From: an uncultured Alistipes sp.
GTDB lineage: Bacteria; Bacteroidota; Bacteroidia; Bacteroidales; Rikenellaceae
Direction of reading: 5' to 3'
Assembly (NCBI GenBank): GCA_944321185.1
Contig: CALUKH010000001.1
Coordinates: 118,896-182,895 of the forward strand
DNA length: 64,000 nt
The number at the start of each line of letters is the position of its first letter. The first letter of the stretch is position 1. A program made the position numbers and the translations under genes. Of this stretch, positions 7,968 through 17,538 are shown one piece after another. The notes beneath the pieces are model-generated. The model was given only the letters and a program-made list of their open reading frames with translations. It had not been told where the DNA came from and did no database searches.

Positions 7968-10097
7968 TTAGAGCCAGCCGCTGCCGTTGGCCGACTTGCG
8001 GACGGTGATGTTGAACTTCTGAACCTCGCCGTTGGAGGCCGTGATCGAGGCGGTCGTGGCGCCCTCGGCCAGGCCGGTGAATACGGCCATACCGTCCTTG
8101 ATCTCGCCCGTAGCCACCGACGTGTTGTCGATCTTGAGCGTATAGGTCAGCGTCTCGCCCTGCTTGAAGTAACGGGCGGGATCCTCCTTGACGGCGTTCT
8201 CCGCGCCGATGCCGACGTAGATGTTCGGGAAGGTGACCGACGTACCGGCGCTCTCGTCGGCGATGGCGGCCAGGAGCATCTCGGCATTGGTCAGTCCGCC
8301 GACCTTGCCCGCATACTGCGTGAGGGGGATGATCTTGCGGTAGGTCTTGCCCAGATCCGTGACGTAGTGGTAGTAGCTCTTGTTGCCGGTCTGGTATTCG
8401 TCGATCGACGTAACGCTTTCGACGAGCAGTTTGCGGAACTCGGCGGCCGTGAAGTGCTTGCGCAGCTGGGCGGCGTAGGAGAGGCCCAGGGCGGCAACAC
8501 CCGACACGTGGGGGCAGGCCATCGAGGTACCCTCCATGTAACCGTATTCGGTACCGTCGCTGACCTGCGGCGGCAGCGTCGAGAGGACGCAGCCTACGGC
8601 GCCACGGGCTGCCGTGTAGGCAGGATTCTGGTTGTCATCGGCCACATTGACATAGTCGAAGTAGTAGTCCTGGTCGCCGCCCGGAGCGGAGATGTTCGAC
8701 CCCGGACCGTAGTTCGAGAAGGTCGAGATGGTGAAGTCGCCGGCGATGGCATTGACCGAGACGCAGTAGTCGGCCGCACCGGGGAATCCGGCCGCGGGGG
8801 CATACTCGTTACCCGATGCGAAGATGGGGATACCGCCTTCGATGGGGCCGTTGGGCGATCCGGCGTTGTGGACGAAGTAGTCGAGCGAGGCCTTTTCCAG
8901 CGGGCAGTTGGTCTCCCACTCCTCCTGGGTGGCGAAGCCGGCGGTGTATTCGTACCCGTTGGCGGCACCCGAGCCGTAGCCCCAGCTGCACTGCAGGATG
9001 ACGGCGCCGTTGTCGGCGGCATACTTGATGGCGCGGGCCAGGCTGACCGTATTGCTCGACGAGTTGCCCGAGAAGATCTGGCACGACATGACCTTCACGC
9101 CGGGATTCTCGGCCGTACCGCCGGCGATCGAGGTGATGCCGATTCCGTTGTTGTTGCGGGCGGCGATCACGCCGGCCACGTGCGTGCCGTGACCCGTGTC
9201 GGCCGAGGCGTCGCACGAGATGATGCCCGTGTTGTTGATGAAGTCGTAGCCGTAGTAGTCGCCTTCGTATCCGTTCTTGTCATTGTCGGTGTGCGAACCG
9301 TAGGTTTCGCCCTCGTTGACCCACATGTTGGCCTGCAGGTCGGGATGGCGCCAGTAGATGCCCTCGTCGAGCACGGCCACCACGATCGACGGATCACCCG
9401 TCGAACGCTCCCAGGCCTTCTCGCAGTTGACGTCGGCACCGACCTTGAACTTGGCCTTGGCCACCTCGGCATCCTCCTCTTCGTCGATGACGAAATGATC
9501 CTGATAGCCGCGGTTGATCACGTGCCACTCCCATTTGAGCAGTGCGTCGTTGTAGACGTATCCGTTGGCGCCGTCGGCACGCGTTGCGGGGGCGTTGAGC
9601 AGCTCCTTGGGGAAGGGGATGGGCTTGCGGTCGGAACGGTAGGCGCGTTTGATGGTGCGGTTGGGCGTGGCGCTCTGCACTTCGCCCAGCATCGAGAGAC
9701 GGTCGACGACCTCCTCGGTGCTGTACTTGTCGCTGAAGCGGACGACGTACCACAGGTGCAGTCCGGCCTGACGGGTCTGCTCCTCGTGCAGCTCGTCGAT
9801 CGGGAAGACGCGTTCGAGCTGGCATTCGCCGAGCATGTCGAGAACCTCATCCACGGACGAGATACCGCTTCGCGTGGCGGCGGCGCCGCTGCGGGTTTGG
9901 GTCAGTCCGCGTTCGTCGAGCAGATCGCTCACCGACGGATCGAACTTCACGATGACCTCGCCGGCCATCTCCGCGGGCTCCGACTGCGATTCGGAGTCCG
10001 TGGCCGAGGGTTCAACCGTTTCGTCGGTCGAGCAGGCGTTGAAGGCGATCAGCGCCAGGGCGCCGAATGCCGATACGAGATATTTGTTCATTTTCAT
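7968..10097 (-). CDS. Subtilisin-like (S8) serine protease lipoprotein
   Basis: Secreted lipid-anchored endopeptidase of 709 residues. The lipobox Cys is residue 22. Residues 45-160 look like a fervidolysin-type prodomain (GEVIVKF, GLHLWYVVRFSDKYS). The catalytic domain shows Asp244 in AVLDEGIYWRHPDL, His303 in GHGTHVAGVIAARNNNG, oxyanion Asn430 in FASGNEYAP and Ser525 in GTSMACPHVSG, so the triad is complete. A C-terminal Ig-like module (about 615-705) replaces any type IX sorting domain. It lies 16 bases downstream of an LRR lipoprotein in the SusC/SusD operon, so I infer that it processes the peptide or protein ligand of that system. A role in maturing its neighbours is an alternative. Confidence 0.92.
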   Translation of the reverse strand: MKMNKYLVSAFGALALIAFNACSTDETVEPSATDSESQSEPAEMAGEVIVKFDPSVSDLLDERGLTQTRSGAAATRSGISSVDEVLDMLGECQLERVFPIDELHEEQTRQAGLHLWYVVRFSDKYSTEEVVDRLSMLGEVQSATPNRTIKRAYRSDRKPIPFPKELLNAPATRADGANGYVYNDALLKWEWHVINRGYQDHFVIDEEEDAEVAKAKFKVGADVNCEKAWERSTGDPSIVVAVLDEGIYWRHPDLQANMWVNEGETYGSHTDNDKNGYEGDYYGYDFINNTGIISCDASADTGHGTHVAGVIAARNNNGIGITSIAGGTAENPGVKVMSCQIFSGNSSSNTVSLARAIKYAADNGAVILQCSWGYGSGAANGYEYTAGFATQEEWETNCPLEKASLDYFVHNAGSPNGPIEGGIPIFASGNEYAPAAGFPGAADYCVSVNAIAGDFTISTFSNYGPGSNISAPGGDQDYYFDYVNVADDNQNPAYTAARGAVGCVLSTLPPQVSDGTEYGYMEGTSMACPHVSGVAALGLSYAAQLRKHFTAAEFRKLLVESVTSIDEYQTGNKSYYHYVTDLGKTYRKIIPLTQYAGKVGGLTNAEMLLAAIADESAGTSVTFPNIYVGIGAENAVKEDPARYFKQGETLTYTLKIDNTSVATGEIKDGMAVFTGLAEGATTASITASNGEVQKFNITVRKSANGSGWL

Positions 10098-10113
10098 ATT
10101 GTCAGATCAATTA

Positions 10114-11907
10114 TTAGCGCAGGGTACCGGTCTGAGATCCGGAGTCGGTACCTTCCTCCTCGTCGTCGTTGGAACTGTCGGCCAGATCCTTCTTCGGATA
10201 GGCTTCGTAATAGTAGTTCATGTTGGCGGGTTCGTTGGAGAAACCGGCCAGATTTCCGATTTCGTCCTTGCCCTCCTGGGTGAAGAACAGCGTGTAGGGG
10301 TCCCACCAGTCGAGCGACGGGTGATAGAGAACCCACTCGGGCAGTTCGCCGGTCAGACGGTTGAGGTTGATGGCGAACATCTTCAGCTGCGGCATCACGC
10401 GTTTGACCTTTCTGGTGACCAGCACGCACTCGCCTGCGGCATTGGTGAGCGAGTCGGGCGCCTCGGTGTAGACCGGTACCGAATCGTCATCCTTGAAGTC
10501 GGGCAGCGAACCCTGGAAGTAGTTGACCGACAGTACCAGCGTATCGAGACCCGTGACAGCGACCTCTTCGCCTTGGGAGTTGGTCGTGGTTCCGGGCTCC
10601 CACTTGAGCAGCCAGGTGGGGAATTCGCCGAACGTCTCGGTCGAAGAGTTGTACTTGGTGTGCTGGTACAGACCGCCGAAGTTGGTGGCGATGTTGTTGC
10701 TCAGGTCGTAGATCAGCCGGCGCTGGTTGTTGGCCATGCGCAGCACGTGCAGTTTCGGGAAGTTCTCCGGGTTGATGACCTCGGGAATCTGCTCGAAGTT
10801 GTTGCTGCCCAGATCGAGGTACTCGAGGTTGCTCAGATTGGTGAAGTTCTCGTCGAGTTCCGTCAGACCGTATGCGCCGATGGTCAGGCGTTTGAGCTGT
10901 TTGAGCTGGCAGATGTAGGGTCCGGTGCTCAGGCTGAGCTGGAAGGTGTTGACGTTGCTGTAGAACTCCAGTTCCTGGGCTCCGGTCAGGTACTGCACCT
11001 CGAAGGGGATTCCCTCCTTGGTCGACATCATGTAGAACTGGGCATACTTGACGCGGCCCTTGAGCGAGTCGACATAGCCCTCCATGCCCTCTTCCCAGAG
11101 GGTCACGCCGTCCCAGTTGTCCATCTTTTCGCCGGAGCTTTCCCAGCTCGAACCCCAGATTTCGAGCGAGCGGGCGATGCCCAGCAGGGCAACCGAGTCA
11201 CCGGCACGGGTTCCGCGTTCGATGGGTTCGGCCGATTCCTGGTTGATGAAGAGGTGGTCGTTCTGGGCGAGCATCTCATCGGTTACCTGGCTGTCGTCGG
11301 TCGGGGTGAAGAGGATCTCGGCGCGACGCTCCGCGGGACGCGAGTTGATGCCCCACGTGACGCGTACGGTCACCTCGCGCGGACGCAGACCGTGGTCCAG
11401 ATTGACGTCATACTGACCGATCTTCACCCAGCTGGATACCGAGTCGGGGACCACGACGTCGAAATCGACGTTGGTCTTGACGCGGATATCGAAGTAGCGG
11501 TCGTCGAGCGAGGCGTAGTTTTTGATTTCGACGGTCGGTTCGTCGAGCGTGATGGCGTAGTCGAAACCCTTCTGTTCGACGCGGATCTCCTGGTATTCGG
11601 AGGTGTTGGCATCCTTGACGATGCGCACCACGCCGTTGCGGACGGTATTGGTGATGGCCGAGTCGATGATCAGGCTGCATTCGCGGGTACCGCGGCCGTT
11701 GGCGGGCGAGACGGTGATCCAGGGGACATTCGACGTTGCGGTCCAGTTTTCGCTGGCCGAGACCCGTACCTTTTCGGTACCGCCGGCGGCATCGATCGAG
11801 ATCGAGTTGCTGTCGATGCCGAACGAGACCTGCTTGTCGGCCTGGGAGCAGGCGGCCAGCATGGCGACGGCCAGAAGCGTTGATGCGATATAATAGCGTG
11901 CTTTCAT
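10114..11907 (-). CDS. BACON- and leucine-rich-repeat lipoprotein
   Basis: A 597-residue lipoprotein (lipobox LAAC, Cys20). Residues 25-115 form a BACON-type domain (DAAGGTEKVRVSASENWTA, then EIRVEQKG), and residues 120-220 a second, similar one. Residues 280-530 contain LRR-like units (LKQLKRLTIGAYGLTELDEN, NLEYLDLGSNNFEQIPE). A short acidic Ser/Asp tail ends the protein. BACON domains are linked to carbohydrate or mucin adhesion, and LRRs bind proteins. No catalytic motif is visible. The gene is 1 base after the other LRR gene and 16 bases before the protease gene. I infer a surface ligand-binding role. Confidence 0.82.
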   Translation of the reverse strand: MKARYYIASTLLAVAMLAACSQADKQVSFGIDSNSISIDAAGGTEKVRVSASENWTATSNVPWITVSPANGRGTRECSLIIDSAITNTVRNGVVRIVKDANTSEYQEIRVEQKGFDYAITLDEPTVEIKNYASLDDRYFDIRVKTNVDFDVVVPDSVSSWVKIGQYDVNLDHGLRPREVTVRVTWGINSRPAERRAEILFTPTDDSQVTDEMLAQNDHLFINQESAEPIERGTRAGDSVALLGIARSLEIWGSSWESSGEKMDNWDGVTLWEEGMEGYVDSLKGRVKYAQFYMMSTKEGIPFEVQYLTGAQELEFYSNVNTFQLSLSTGPYICQLKQLKRLTIGAYGLTELDENFTNLSNLEYLDLGSNNFEQIPEVINPENFPKLHVLRMANNQRRLIYDLSNNIATNFGGLYQHTKYNSSTETFGEFPTWLLKWEPGTTTNSQGEEVAVTGLDTLVLSVNYFQGSLPDFKDDDSVPVYTEAPDSLTNAAGECVLVTRKVKRVMPQLKMFAINLNRLTGELPEWVLYHPSLDWWDPYTLFFTQEGKDEIGNLAGFSNEPANMNYYYEAYPKKDLADSSNDDEEEGTDSGSQTGTLR

Positions 11908-11908
11908 A

Positions 11909-14662
11909 TTATTCGAGCATTTCGGGGCAATTGATGATATTCTGCGTTTTGTCGTAGATCAGGTTGAATGCGCCGGCCTGCCAGTAGTAGCAGATGTCCG
12001 CGGCATCGAACGTGATGTTGGGGTTGTCGCTGATATCGAGGTTGTAGATCAGATAGGAGATCGTGTCGTCGATCTTGCGCAGGTCGTTCGAGCCCAGGAA
12101 CAGACCCCGGATACCGGTGTGCTGATAGATGCCCGTGGGCCACTCTTTCAGACAGCGGTTGCCGTTTTCGTCGCGCTGGCCGCGGACGGCGTAGACCGTC
12201 AGACCCAGGGCGTCGGTCGGACCCCACGGGAACTTCGAGAAGGAGTTGTACGAGAGGTCCACTCCGTAGAGATAGGGCATGTTGCCGGCGTGGAAATCCT
12301 CCGGAAGCTCCTTGATCTTGTTGTAGGTCAGGTCGATCGAGATCAGGTTGGCCTGCGTCTCGGGACGGGGGCTGGTGAAGCAATCCTCTTCGAAGTTCTC
12401 CAGACCGTTGCCGGCCAGCAGGATGTAGCTGATCTGCGATTCGCTCTTGGCCATGCAGGCGGGATAGGTCTTGATCCGGTTGCCCGAGAGGGTGAAGGTC
12501 GTGACGTTGATACCCTGATACTGGCCGTTGTCCTGATTCTCGAATCCGTCGATCTCGTTGTAGGCGAACGTGACGCTCGAGATGTAGTAGGGCGAGTCGC
12601 TGTAGAAGATGTCGGGAACCTTGGTCAGCTTGTTGTACGAAGCCGAGAAGGTTTCGAGGTTGTCGATGTTGAAGAGGATCCGGTGGCCGTTGACCTCCTC
12701 GGGGGCGAATCCGGTGATCTGGTTGTTGTCCAGGTAGACATCCGAGGGCATGAAGTCGTTGCCCAGGAAGGGGATGATGCTCTCATCGCCGCCGTTCTTG
12801 CCGATCTGGTTGTTGGCCAGGTCGAGCAGTCCGAGGTGACCCATCAGCTTGACGTTCTCGGGGAAGACCTCGAGGTTGTTGTCGCGGGCGTAGAGCATCT
12901 GGATGGTCTCCTGCGACTTGCCGTTTGCCAGGGCGTTGATGGCATCGAGCAGCTCCTGGCTCGTCCAGCCGGGGATGGTATTCGTACCCTTGTTGCAGGA
13001 GATGTTGACTTGTACCAGAGCGGGCATGTCGCCGACCTCGTCGGGCAGACCGTGCAGGTTGGGGCAGTTGTAGATCTCGAGCAGCGTGCACGACGAGAGC
13101 TGGCCGATGGTCGTGGGCAGCGCCTTGATGGGGCTGTTGCCCAGGTAGAGATACTCGAGTTTGGTCAGGTTGCCGATCTCGTCGGGCAGACTGGTCAGGT
13201 TGTTGCAGAAGCGGCCGGCGATGACATCCTTGGGCTGGATTTCGAGCTGACGGCCGGTTTTGCGGTCGAAGATCTGCGCTTCGGTGTAGCCCTGCTCATA
13301 GAGATAGGTGGCCGGGCTGGAGAGGTTGTGCTCCTTGAGGGCCAGGGCGCAGGGGTAGGACATCTGCGGCTGGATGTGCGTAGCGGCCAGATACTGCCGG
13401 TTGTACTCCAGACGGTTGCGGTTGCGGTCGGCCAGCGACTTCGACTGATCGAGCATCGGGTCGTAGGTGCCGGTGTTGGTGTCGTTGTGCGTGCCGAGGT
13501 AGAGTTCGACCAGCTCGGTGAGCTGACCGAGGGCGGCGGGCATGTCGCCGCTGATGCCGAACTCGCTCAGCACGAGCTTGGCCACACGGCCGTTCGAGTG
13601 CACCTCGACGCCGGGCTGATTGGTCCACAGGTCGGGCGACTTGTTGAAGTCCCAGTTGCAGCCCTTGGTGTAGTCCTGACCGCCGTAGTACCAGTTCTTG
13701 CCGTCGAGTGCCTCCCAGATGGCCTTCAGGGCGTAGCCGTCCTGAATGTACTCGTCGGCTTCGTAGAGCGTGACGGGGACTTTGGCGTCGGTGGTTTCGT
13801 TGTCCTCGACGGTGAAGTGGTAGTCGGGCAGATCGACATCGGTGTGGGTTTCGAGCATGAGCTTGTCGGTGTCGTAGGTGACGAAGCCCGTGATTTCGTA
13901 GACACCGGCGGGCAGCGAGAGCAGCGAATCGCAGGTGATCGACGAGGTCTGATATCCGAATTCGGGACTTTCCGTGTCGTCTTCGTCGAAGTGGATCGAG
14001 AAGGTGGACTTCAGATAGGTGAAGGTGGTGTCGGGCTTGTCGGTGTCGACCTCATGCACGGTGACATCGAAGTAGGCAATCTCGTCGAAGGTATACTCGC
14101 GGGTACGCGAAACGGCACGCGACTGGTCCCACTTTCCGGTAAGCTGCGAAATATCCTTGATCAGGTTGAAGCGTACCGTACCGCGAGGGGTGACGTTTGC
14201 CGTCAGATCGTGGACGGTCAGACCTCCGGCGACGACCGAGAGCAGGTTGTTGTCGGTCGTGCCGCTGTAGAGCGGTTCGTCTTTGATATCGTAGAGCATG
14301 AAGGAGATGATCTGGTAGTCTCCGGCCAGGAGCTGGAGCTTGTCACTGCGCAGACCGAATTCGGCGCTGGTCTTGTCGGCGGCCGAGAGGGTGAGGGTCT
14401 GGGTGATGGTGGTGCTGCCGGACCGCAGGCTGACCTGCAGTTTGGTGGCATCGTCCAGGTAATCGAGTTCATCGACAATGGCGCGCGACTGGGTCTGCGA
14501 CGAAGCCTCGGACTGCGAAGCCTCCTTGTAGAGCTTGAACTGGACGTATCCGTAGTCCAACTCGCGGTTGTCGATACCGTCGTCGTCGGAGCAGGCCGTT
14601 GAGCAGAAGACCGCCAGACCCGCAGCGAAGGCGAATAAGGATTTGATATTCGGAAGTTTCAT
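11909..14662 (-). CDS. DUF4458 / leucine-rich-repeat surface lipoprotein
   Basis: A 917-residue lipoprotein. I place the start at 14662 (MKLPNIKSLF...); the upstream ATG at 14695 would put 11 charged residues before the signal peptide. The lipobox cysteine (Cys24) is followed by SDDDG, which fits the S-D-D-D surface-export signal reported for Bacteroides lipoproteins. Residues 35-300 are beta-rich and resemble DUF4458, and 310-900 hold many LRR units (LTKLEYLYLGNSPIKALP, LGLLDLANNQIGKNG). There is no enzyme motif. A hairpin (14706-14744) separates it from the upstream gene, so its level may differ from that of SusC/SusD. Confidence 0.85.
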   Translation of the reverse strand: MKLPNIKSLFAFAAGLAVFCSTACSDDDGIDNRELDYGYVQFKLYKEASQSEASSQTQSRAIVDELDYLDDATKLQVSLRSGSTTITQTLTLSAADKTSAEFGLRSDKLQLLAGDYQIISFMLYDIKDEPLYSGTTDNNLLSVVAGGLTVHDLTANVTPRGTVRFNLIKDISQLTGKWDQSRAVSRTREYTFDEIAYFDVTVHEVDTDKPDTTFTYLKSTFSIHFDEDDTESPEFGYQTSSITCDSLLSLPAGVYEITGFVTYDTDKLMLETHTDVDLPDYHFTVEDNETTDAKVPVTLYEADEYIQDGYALKAIWEALDGKNWYYGGQDYTKGCNWDFNKSPDLWTNQPGVEVHSNGRVAKLVLSEFGISGDMPAALGQLTELVELYLGTHNDTNTGTYDPMLDQSKSLADRNRNRLEYNRQYLAATHIQPQMSYPCALALKEHNLSSPATYLYEQGYTEAQIFDRKTGRQLEIQPKDVIAGRFCNNLTSLPDEIGNLTKLEYLYLGNSPIKALPTTIGQLSSCTLLEIYNCPNLHGLPDEVGDMPALVQVNISCNKGTNTIPGWTSQELLDAINALANGKSQETIQMLYARDNNLEVFPENVKLMGHLGLLDLANNQIGKNGGDESIIPFLGNDFMPSDVYLDNNQITGFAPEEVNGHRILFNIDNLETFSASYNKLTKVPDIFYSDSPYYISSVTFAYNEIDGFENQDNGQYQGINVTTFTLSGNRIKTYPACMAKSESQISYILLAGNGLENFEEDCFTSPRPETQANLISIDLTYNKIKELPEDFHAGNMPYLYGVDLSYNSFSKFPWGPTDALGLTVYAVRGQRDENGNRCLKEWPTGIYQHTGIRGLFLGSNDLRKIDDTISYLIYNLDISDNPNITFDAADICYYWQAGAFNLIYDKTQNIINCPEMLE

Positions 14663-14705
14663 AGAAAACTTGTGTCTTGTAAACTCTTTAATCATAGTAT
14701 TTTGA

Positions 14706-14744
14706 AAAACAGGGGCCCCGCCCCATTCAACGGGGCCCTGTTTT
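14706..14744 (-). terminator. Intra-operon hairpin, possible attenuator
   Basis: The arms at 14706-14720 and 14731-14744 pair almost perfectly (one bulge) and on the minus strand are followed by TGTTTTTC. It looks like an intrinsic terminator, yet it lies in the 101-base gap between two lipoprotein genes on the same strand. It could end a SusC-led transcript early or protect its 3' end. Confidence 0.65.
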
Positions 14745-14763
14745 GCAGTCTTTGGGAAAACGT

Positions 14764-16458
14764 CTAGTAGTTGCGTACGCAGACGACTACCGCCACGACA
14801 TCCTGTCCGTTGTAGAAGATCAGGTTGCCCTTGTCGCCCTTGGCGCCGGCGTCACCGTATCCCGACATGGAGATCATGCAGGTGCCGTCGCCCATATCCA
14901 TGAACATCAGCCATTCGTTTCCGTAGGGGTTGCTCATGTAGGTGGAGTATTCGCCCGAGATCAGCAGCGAGAGCGAGCCCTGGCTCATGCTTTCGTTTCC
15001 GTAGGTCAGACGGTAGAGCTTGGCGCCCATTTCGATGTATCCGGCATTCTCGGCCACATCCGGATCCGTGTTGGGATCGGCATCGGTCAGATCCTCCAGA
15101 TTGAAGTAACCCTGCTCGATGTAGTAGTTGGACATGAAGTCCTCCGTGTAGGAGAGCGAGAATCCGTCGGTCTGGGCGGAAGCGGCCTCCTGTTCGATCG
15201 AGGCGAAGATATAGGGCTTGAACTCCTCCTTGAGGTCGAAGCTGCCGCTCGTATCGAGGAGCTGGCTTTCGAGATCGCCGTTCATGTCGATCGTTGCGGC
15301 CACGGTCGGGGGCAGAGCCAGGATGGTAGCCGACCGGGATCCGCCATAGGACTGTACGTCGATGGTGTAGGTCTTGCTCTGGAAGGCGCCATCGGCATCG
15401 TTCCATTCGGTCGTCGGGGTGATCTTCACCCAGTTGATGCCGTTCGCATAGTAGCCGCCGTAACCGTCGGGCGTGATGACGATGAACTGAATTCCTTTGG
15501 TGCTGGAGACATCCATCGTGCACTCCTGGTCGGTCATTACCGTGCCGTTCGTGTCCACGTAGTTGCCGTCGCCGTTGAAGGTGAAGGTCGTGCCCTGATC
15601 GCGCGAGCGGACGATGTCGCGGAATGCGGGCATCGAGACGCAGTACTTGTTGTGGGCGTTGTTGCCGGGATCCTCGTCCTTGTCGATCGAGGCGTCGTAG
15701 AAGTCGATCACGCCGACGGCGCCGTCGATGTTCTCCTCGGTGAAGAGACCGGTGAGGGTAATCTGCTGGGCATCCTCACCTTCGATGGCCGTCGAGGTGG
15801 CGGAGATCCATTCGGGGGTGGAGATGAGCCACTCGAAGTTGCCCTGGGCCTTGAACACATACATGAATTCGCCCACGCGGGTCGGCCACTTCATCTCGAC
15901 CGTACCTTCGGGAGCCTCATCATAGGGGAACGTGGTCTCCGTACCGGTGTACTTGGTCATTGCGCTCTGCGAGTAGACGTAGGGGATGGTGAAGTCATCC
16001 TCGGTCGTGTTGTACTCGGAGGCGAAGAGCGAGAATTCGCGGGCCGTGTTGCCGCGGGTTACGCGGGCGATGACCTCGGTCTGTCCGCCCATCGTGAGCG
16101 ACACTTCGCAGACGGGCGTCTGGTCGAAGGTCTCCTGCTCGATGGTGGTCACATAGAGCGTCACGGGCGTAGCGCTGGCCTTGCCCGAGATCGAGTAGTC
16201 CTCCATCGTACCGTCGCTGATCTTGAACCAGCGGGCCGTTTCGGCGTCGGTGGGGATCGATGCGGTCCAGTCCATATTGGGCGTGAACGACACTTCGCAC
16301 GAGGTTTCGCCGGCCGGAATGGTCAGCGTAGCGAGATCCGGGAATACGGGGCTGACGCTCGGAGCGTCTTCGGTATCCTCATCCGACGTGCAGCCGGAGA
16401 GCATCAGGGCCGTACTTGCCAACAGAACCGATGTCCAGTGTAAAATCGTGTTTTTCAT
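14764..16458 (-). CDS. Lipoprotein of unknown function, BACON-like N-terminus
   Basis: A 564-residue lipoprotein (lipobox LSGC, Cys23, then TSDED, a surface-export-like acidic stretch). Residues 35-140 have the look of a BACON-type all-beta domain (TIPAGETSCEVSFTPNMDWTASIPTD). The remainder is beta-rich and rich in Thr, Asp and aromatic residues, with no motif I can assign. It is the fourth gene after susC, 66 bases after the preceding lipoprotein gene. The position suggests an accessory surface-binding lipoprotein, like the SusE/SusF-position proteins of polysaccharide loci. That is inference from context only. Confidence 0.75.
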   Translation of the reverse strand: MKNTILHWTSVLLASTALMLSGCTSDEDTEDAPSVSPVFPDLATLTIPAGETSCEVSFTPNMDWTASIPTDAETARWFKISDGTMEDYSISGKASATPVTLYVTTIEQETFDQTPVCEVSLTMGGQTEVIARVTRGNTAREFSLFASEYNTTEDDFTIPYVYSQSAMTKYTGTETTFPYDEAPEGTVEMKWPTRVGEFMYVFKAQGNFEWLISTPEWISATSTAIEGEDAQQITLTGLFTEENIDGAVGVIDFYDASIDKDEDPGNNAHNKYCVSMPAFRDIVRSRDQGTTFTFNGDGNYVDTNGTVMTDQECTMDVSSTKGIQFIVITPDGYGGYYANGINWVKITPTTEWNDADGAFQSKTYTIDVQSYGGSRSATILALPPTVAATIDMNGDLESQLLDTSGSFDLKEEFKPYIFASIEQEAASAQTDGFSLSYTEDFMSNYYIEQGYFNLEDLTDADPNTDPDVAENAGYIEMGAKLYRLTYGNESMSQGSLSLLISGEYSTYMSNPYGNEWLMFMDMGDGTCMISMSGYGDAGAKGDKGNLIFYNGQDVVAVVVCVRNY

Positions 16459-16524
16459 AAGACATTGCGTTTAGTGGTACTATAATTAAAGAGAATGGGA
16501 ATTTGTTGACTCTCTCGAAGGCCC

Positions 16525-17499
16525 TCATTGGGCGGAGTTTCCGGGGTAGTCCGGATCCAGACGCGGATCGCGGGCACCCGACATGCCTTCCTCCGTTTTG
16601 AGGCGCACGGCCTCTTCGAGCGATACCCATTCCAGGACATTGTAGAAATGTCCAACCGTTCCCACCATCGTTCCGACGTTCTTCAGATAGACGTACAGCC
16701 AGAGGGATGCATATTTTTGACACGTATTGTAATAGGAGTCGTAGTAGGGGCTGACGGTACCCAGAATCCGGTCATCGGCATTGATCTGCCCGAAGACGGT
16801 CTGTTCGTCGCTCAGGACCTGATCCTCGTCCATCTCGATGGTCGGATCGGCCGGATCGTCGTCGGTCAGCCGCATCGTCACGTCGTATCCGTCGTAGAGG
16901 AAGTCGTGGAGGATGATCGTATTGGGTTCCGTGGGGTGTTTTTCCGTGAAGATCAGACGCTGGTAGTTGGTATCCAGGGCGCTGGGGTAGTCGTAGAGCA
17001 GCAGCGACGTAACGACGCACCATCCGCTGAAGGCATCCAGATCGTAGTTGCAACCCTTGTAGAGGACGACCTTCGTCAGATCGCTGTCGGGATAGAGGTT
17101 CGTCCAGAGGATCTGGTCGGGGACCACCAGCTTGAGTTTGAAGCCGAGCGAATCGGTGTCGGAGATATGGTCGTAGTAGCCGGCCACCTCGACGTTGGCC
17201 GTACGTTCACCGGCCTTGATGGTGATGGTGTTCGATTTGAGCCGATAGTGGTATCCTTCGATGGCGGTGCTGCCCTGGTCGATGACCTCGACGCCGAACG
17301 TACGGTCGTAGTCGCACGCCACGGTCGACGTCACCGGCACCTGGAAGTAGGCCTCGTCCGGGAATACCATGTTGGTCGACATCGTGTCGGCGAACATGAC
17401 GTATTCGGCATCCGAATAGGTCTTTGTATCCGAGTTACACCCTGTGGCGAGGATTCCGGCCAGACCGGCTGCGCACAGTATTGCAGTAATTCGTCTCAT
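16525..17499 (-). CDS. Lipoprotein with Calx-beta-like N-terminal half
   Basis: A 324-residue lipoprotein (lipobox LATGC, Cys21). Residues 25-145 (FPDEAYFQVPVTSTVACDYDRTFGVEV, then NTITIKAGERTANVEV) resemble the Calx-beta-like DUF4843 or DUF4984 domains often encoded just after susD. I cannot choose between these families. The C-terminal half includes an Asp/Glu-rich stretch (LTDDDPADPTIEMDEDQ). It starts 39 bases after the SusD gene and is probably a surface accessory of the SusCD complex. Confidence 0.72.
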   Translation of the reverse strand: MRRITAILCAAGLAGILATGCNSDTKTYSDAEYVMFADTMSTNMVFPDEAYFQVPVTSTVACDYDRTFGVEVIDQGSTAIEGYHYRLKSNTITIKAGERTANVEVAGYYDHISDTDSLGFKLKLVVPDQILWTNLYPDSDLTKVVLYKGCNYDLDAFSGWCVVTSLLLYDYPSALDTNYQRLIFTEKHPTEPNTIILHDFLYDGYDVTMRLTDDDPADPTIEMDEDQVLSDEQTVFGQINADDRILGTVSPYYDSYYNTCQKYASLWLYVYLKNVGTMVGTVGHFYNVLEWVSLEEAVRLKTEEGMSGARDPRLDPDYPGNSAQ

Positions 17500-17538
17500 G
17501 TTATATTATATATAGGTCTGTGAAAGAAGGTGAATGCG

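Noticed and set aside
7968..10097. Type IX secretion sorting domain on the S8 protease
   Set aside because: The protein has a lipobox and ends in an Ig-like domain; no C-terminal sorting-domain motif is visible.
7857..14602. Long plus-strand frames (7857-10283, 9835-11883, 12119-14602) opposite the SusC operon
   Set aside because: All are exact shadows of the protease and LRR lipoprotein genes, which have signal peptides, catalytic motifs and repeats. The plus-strand translations have none.
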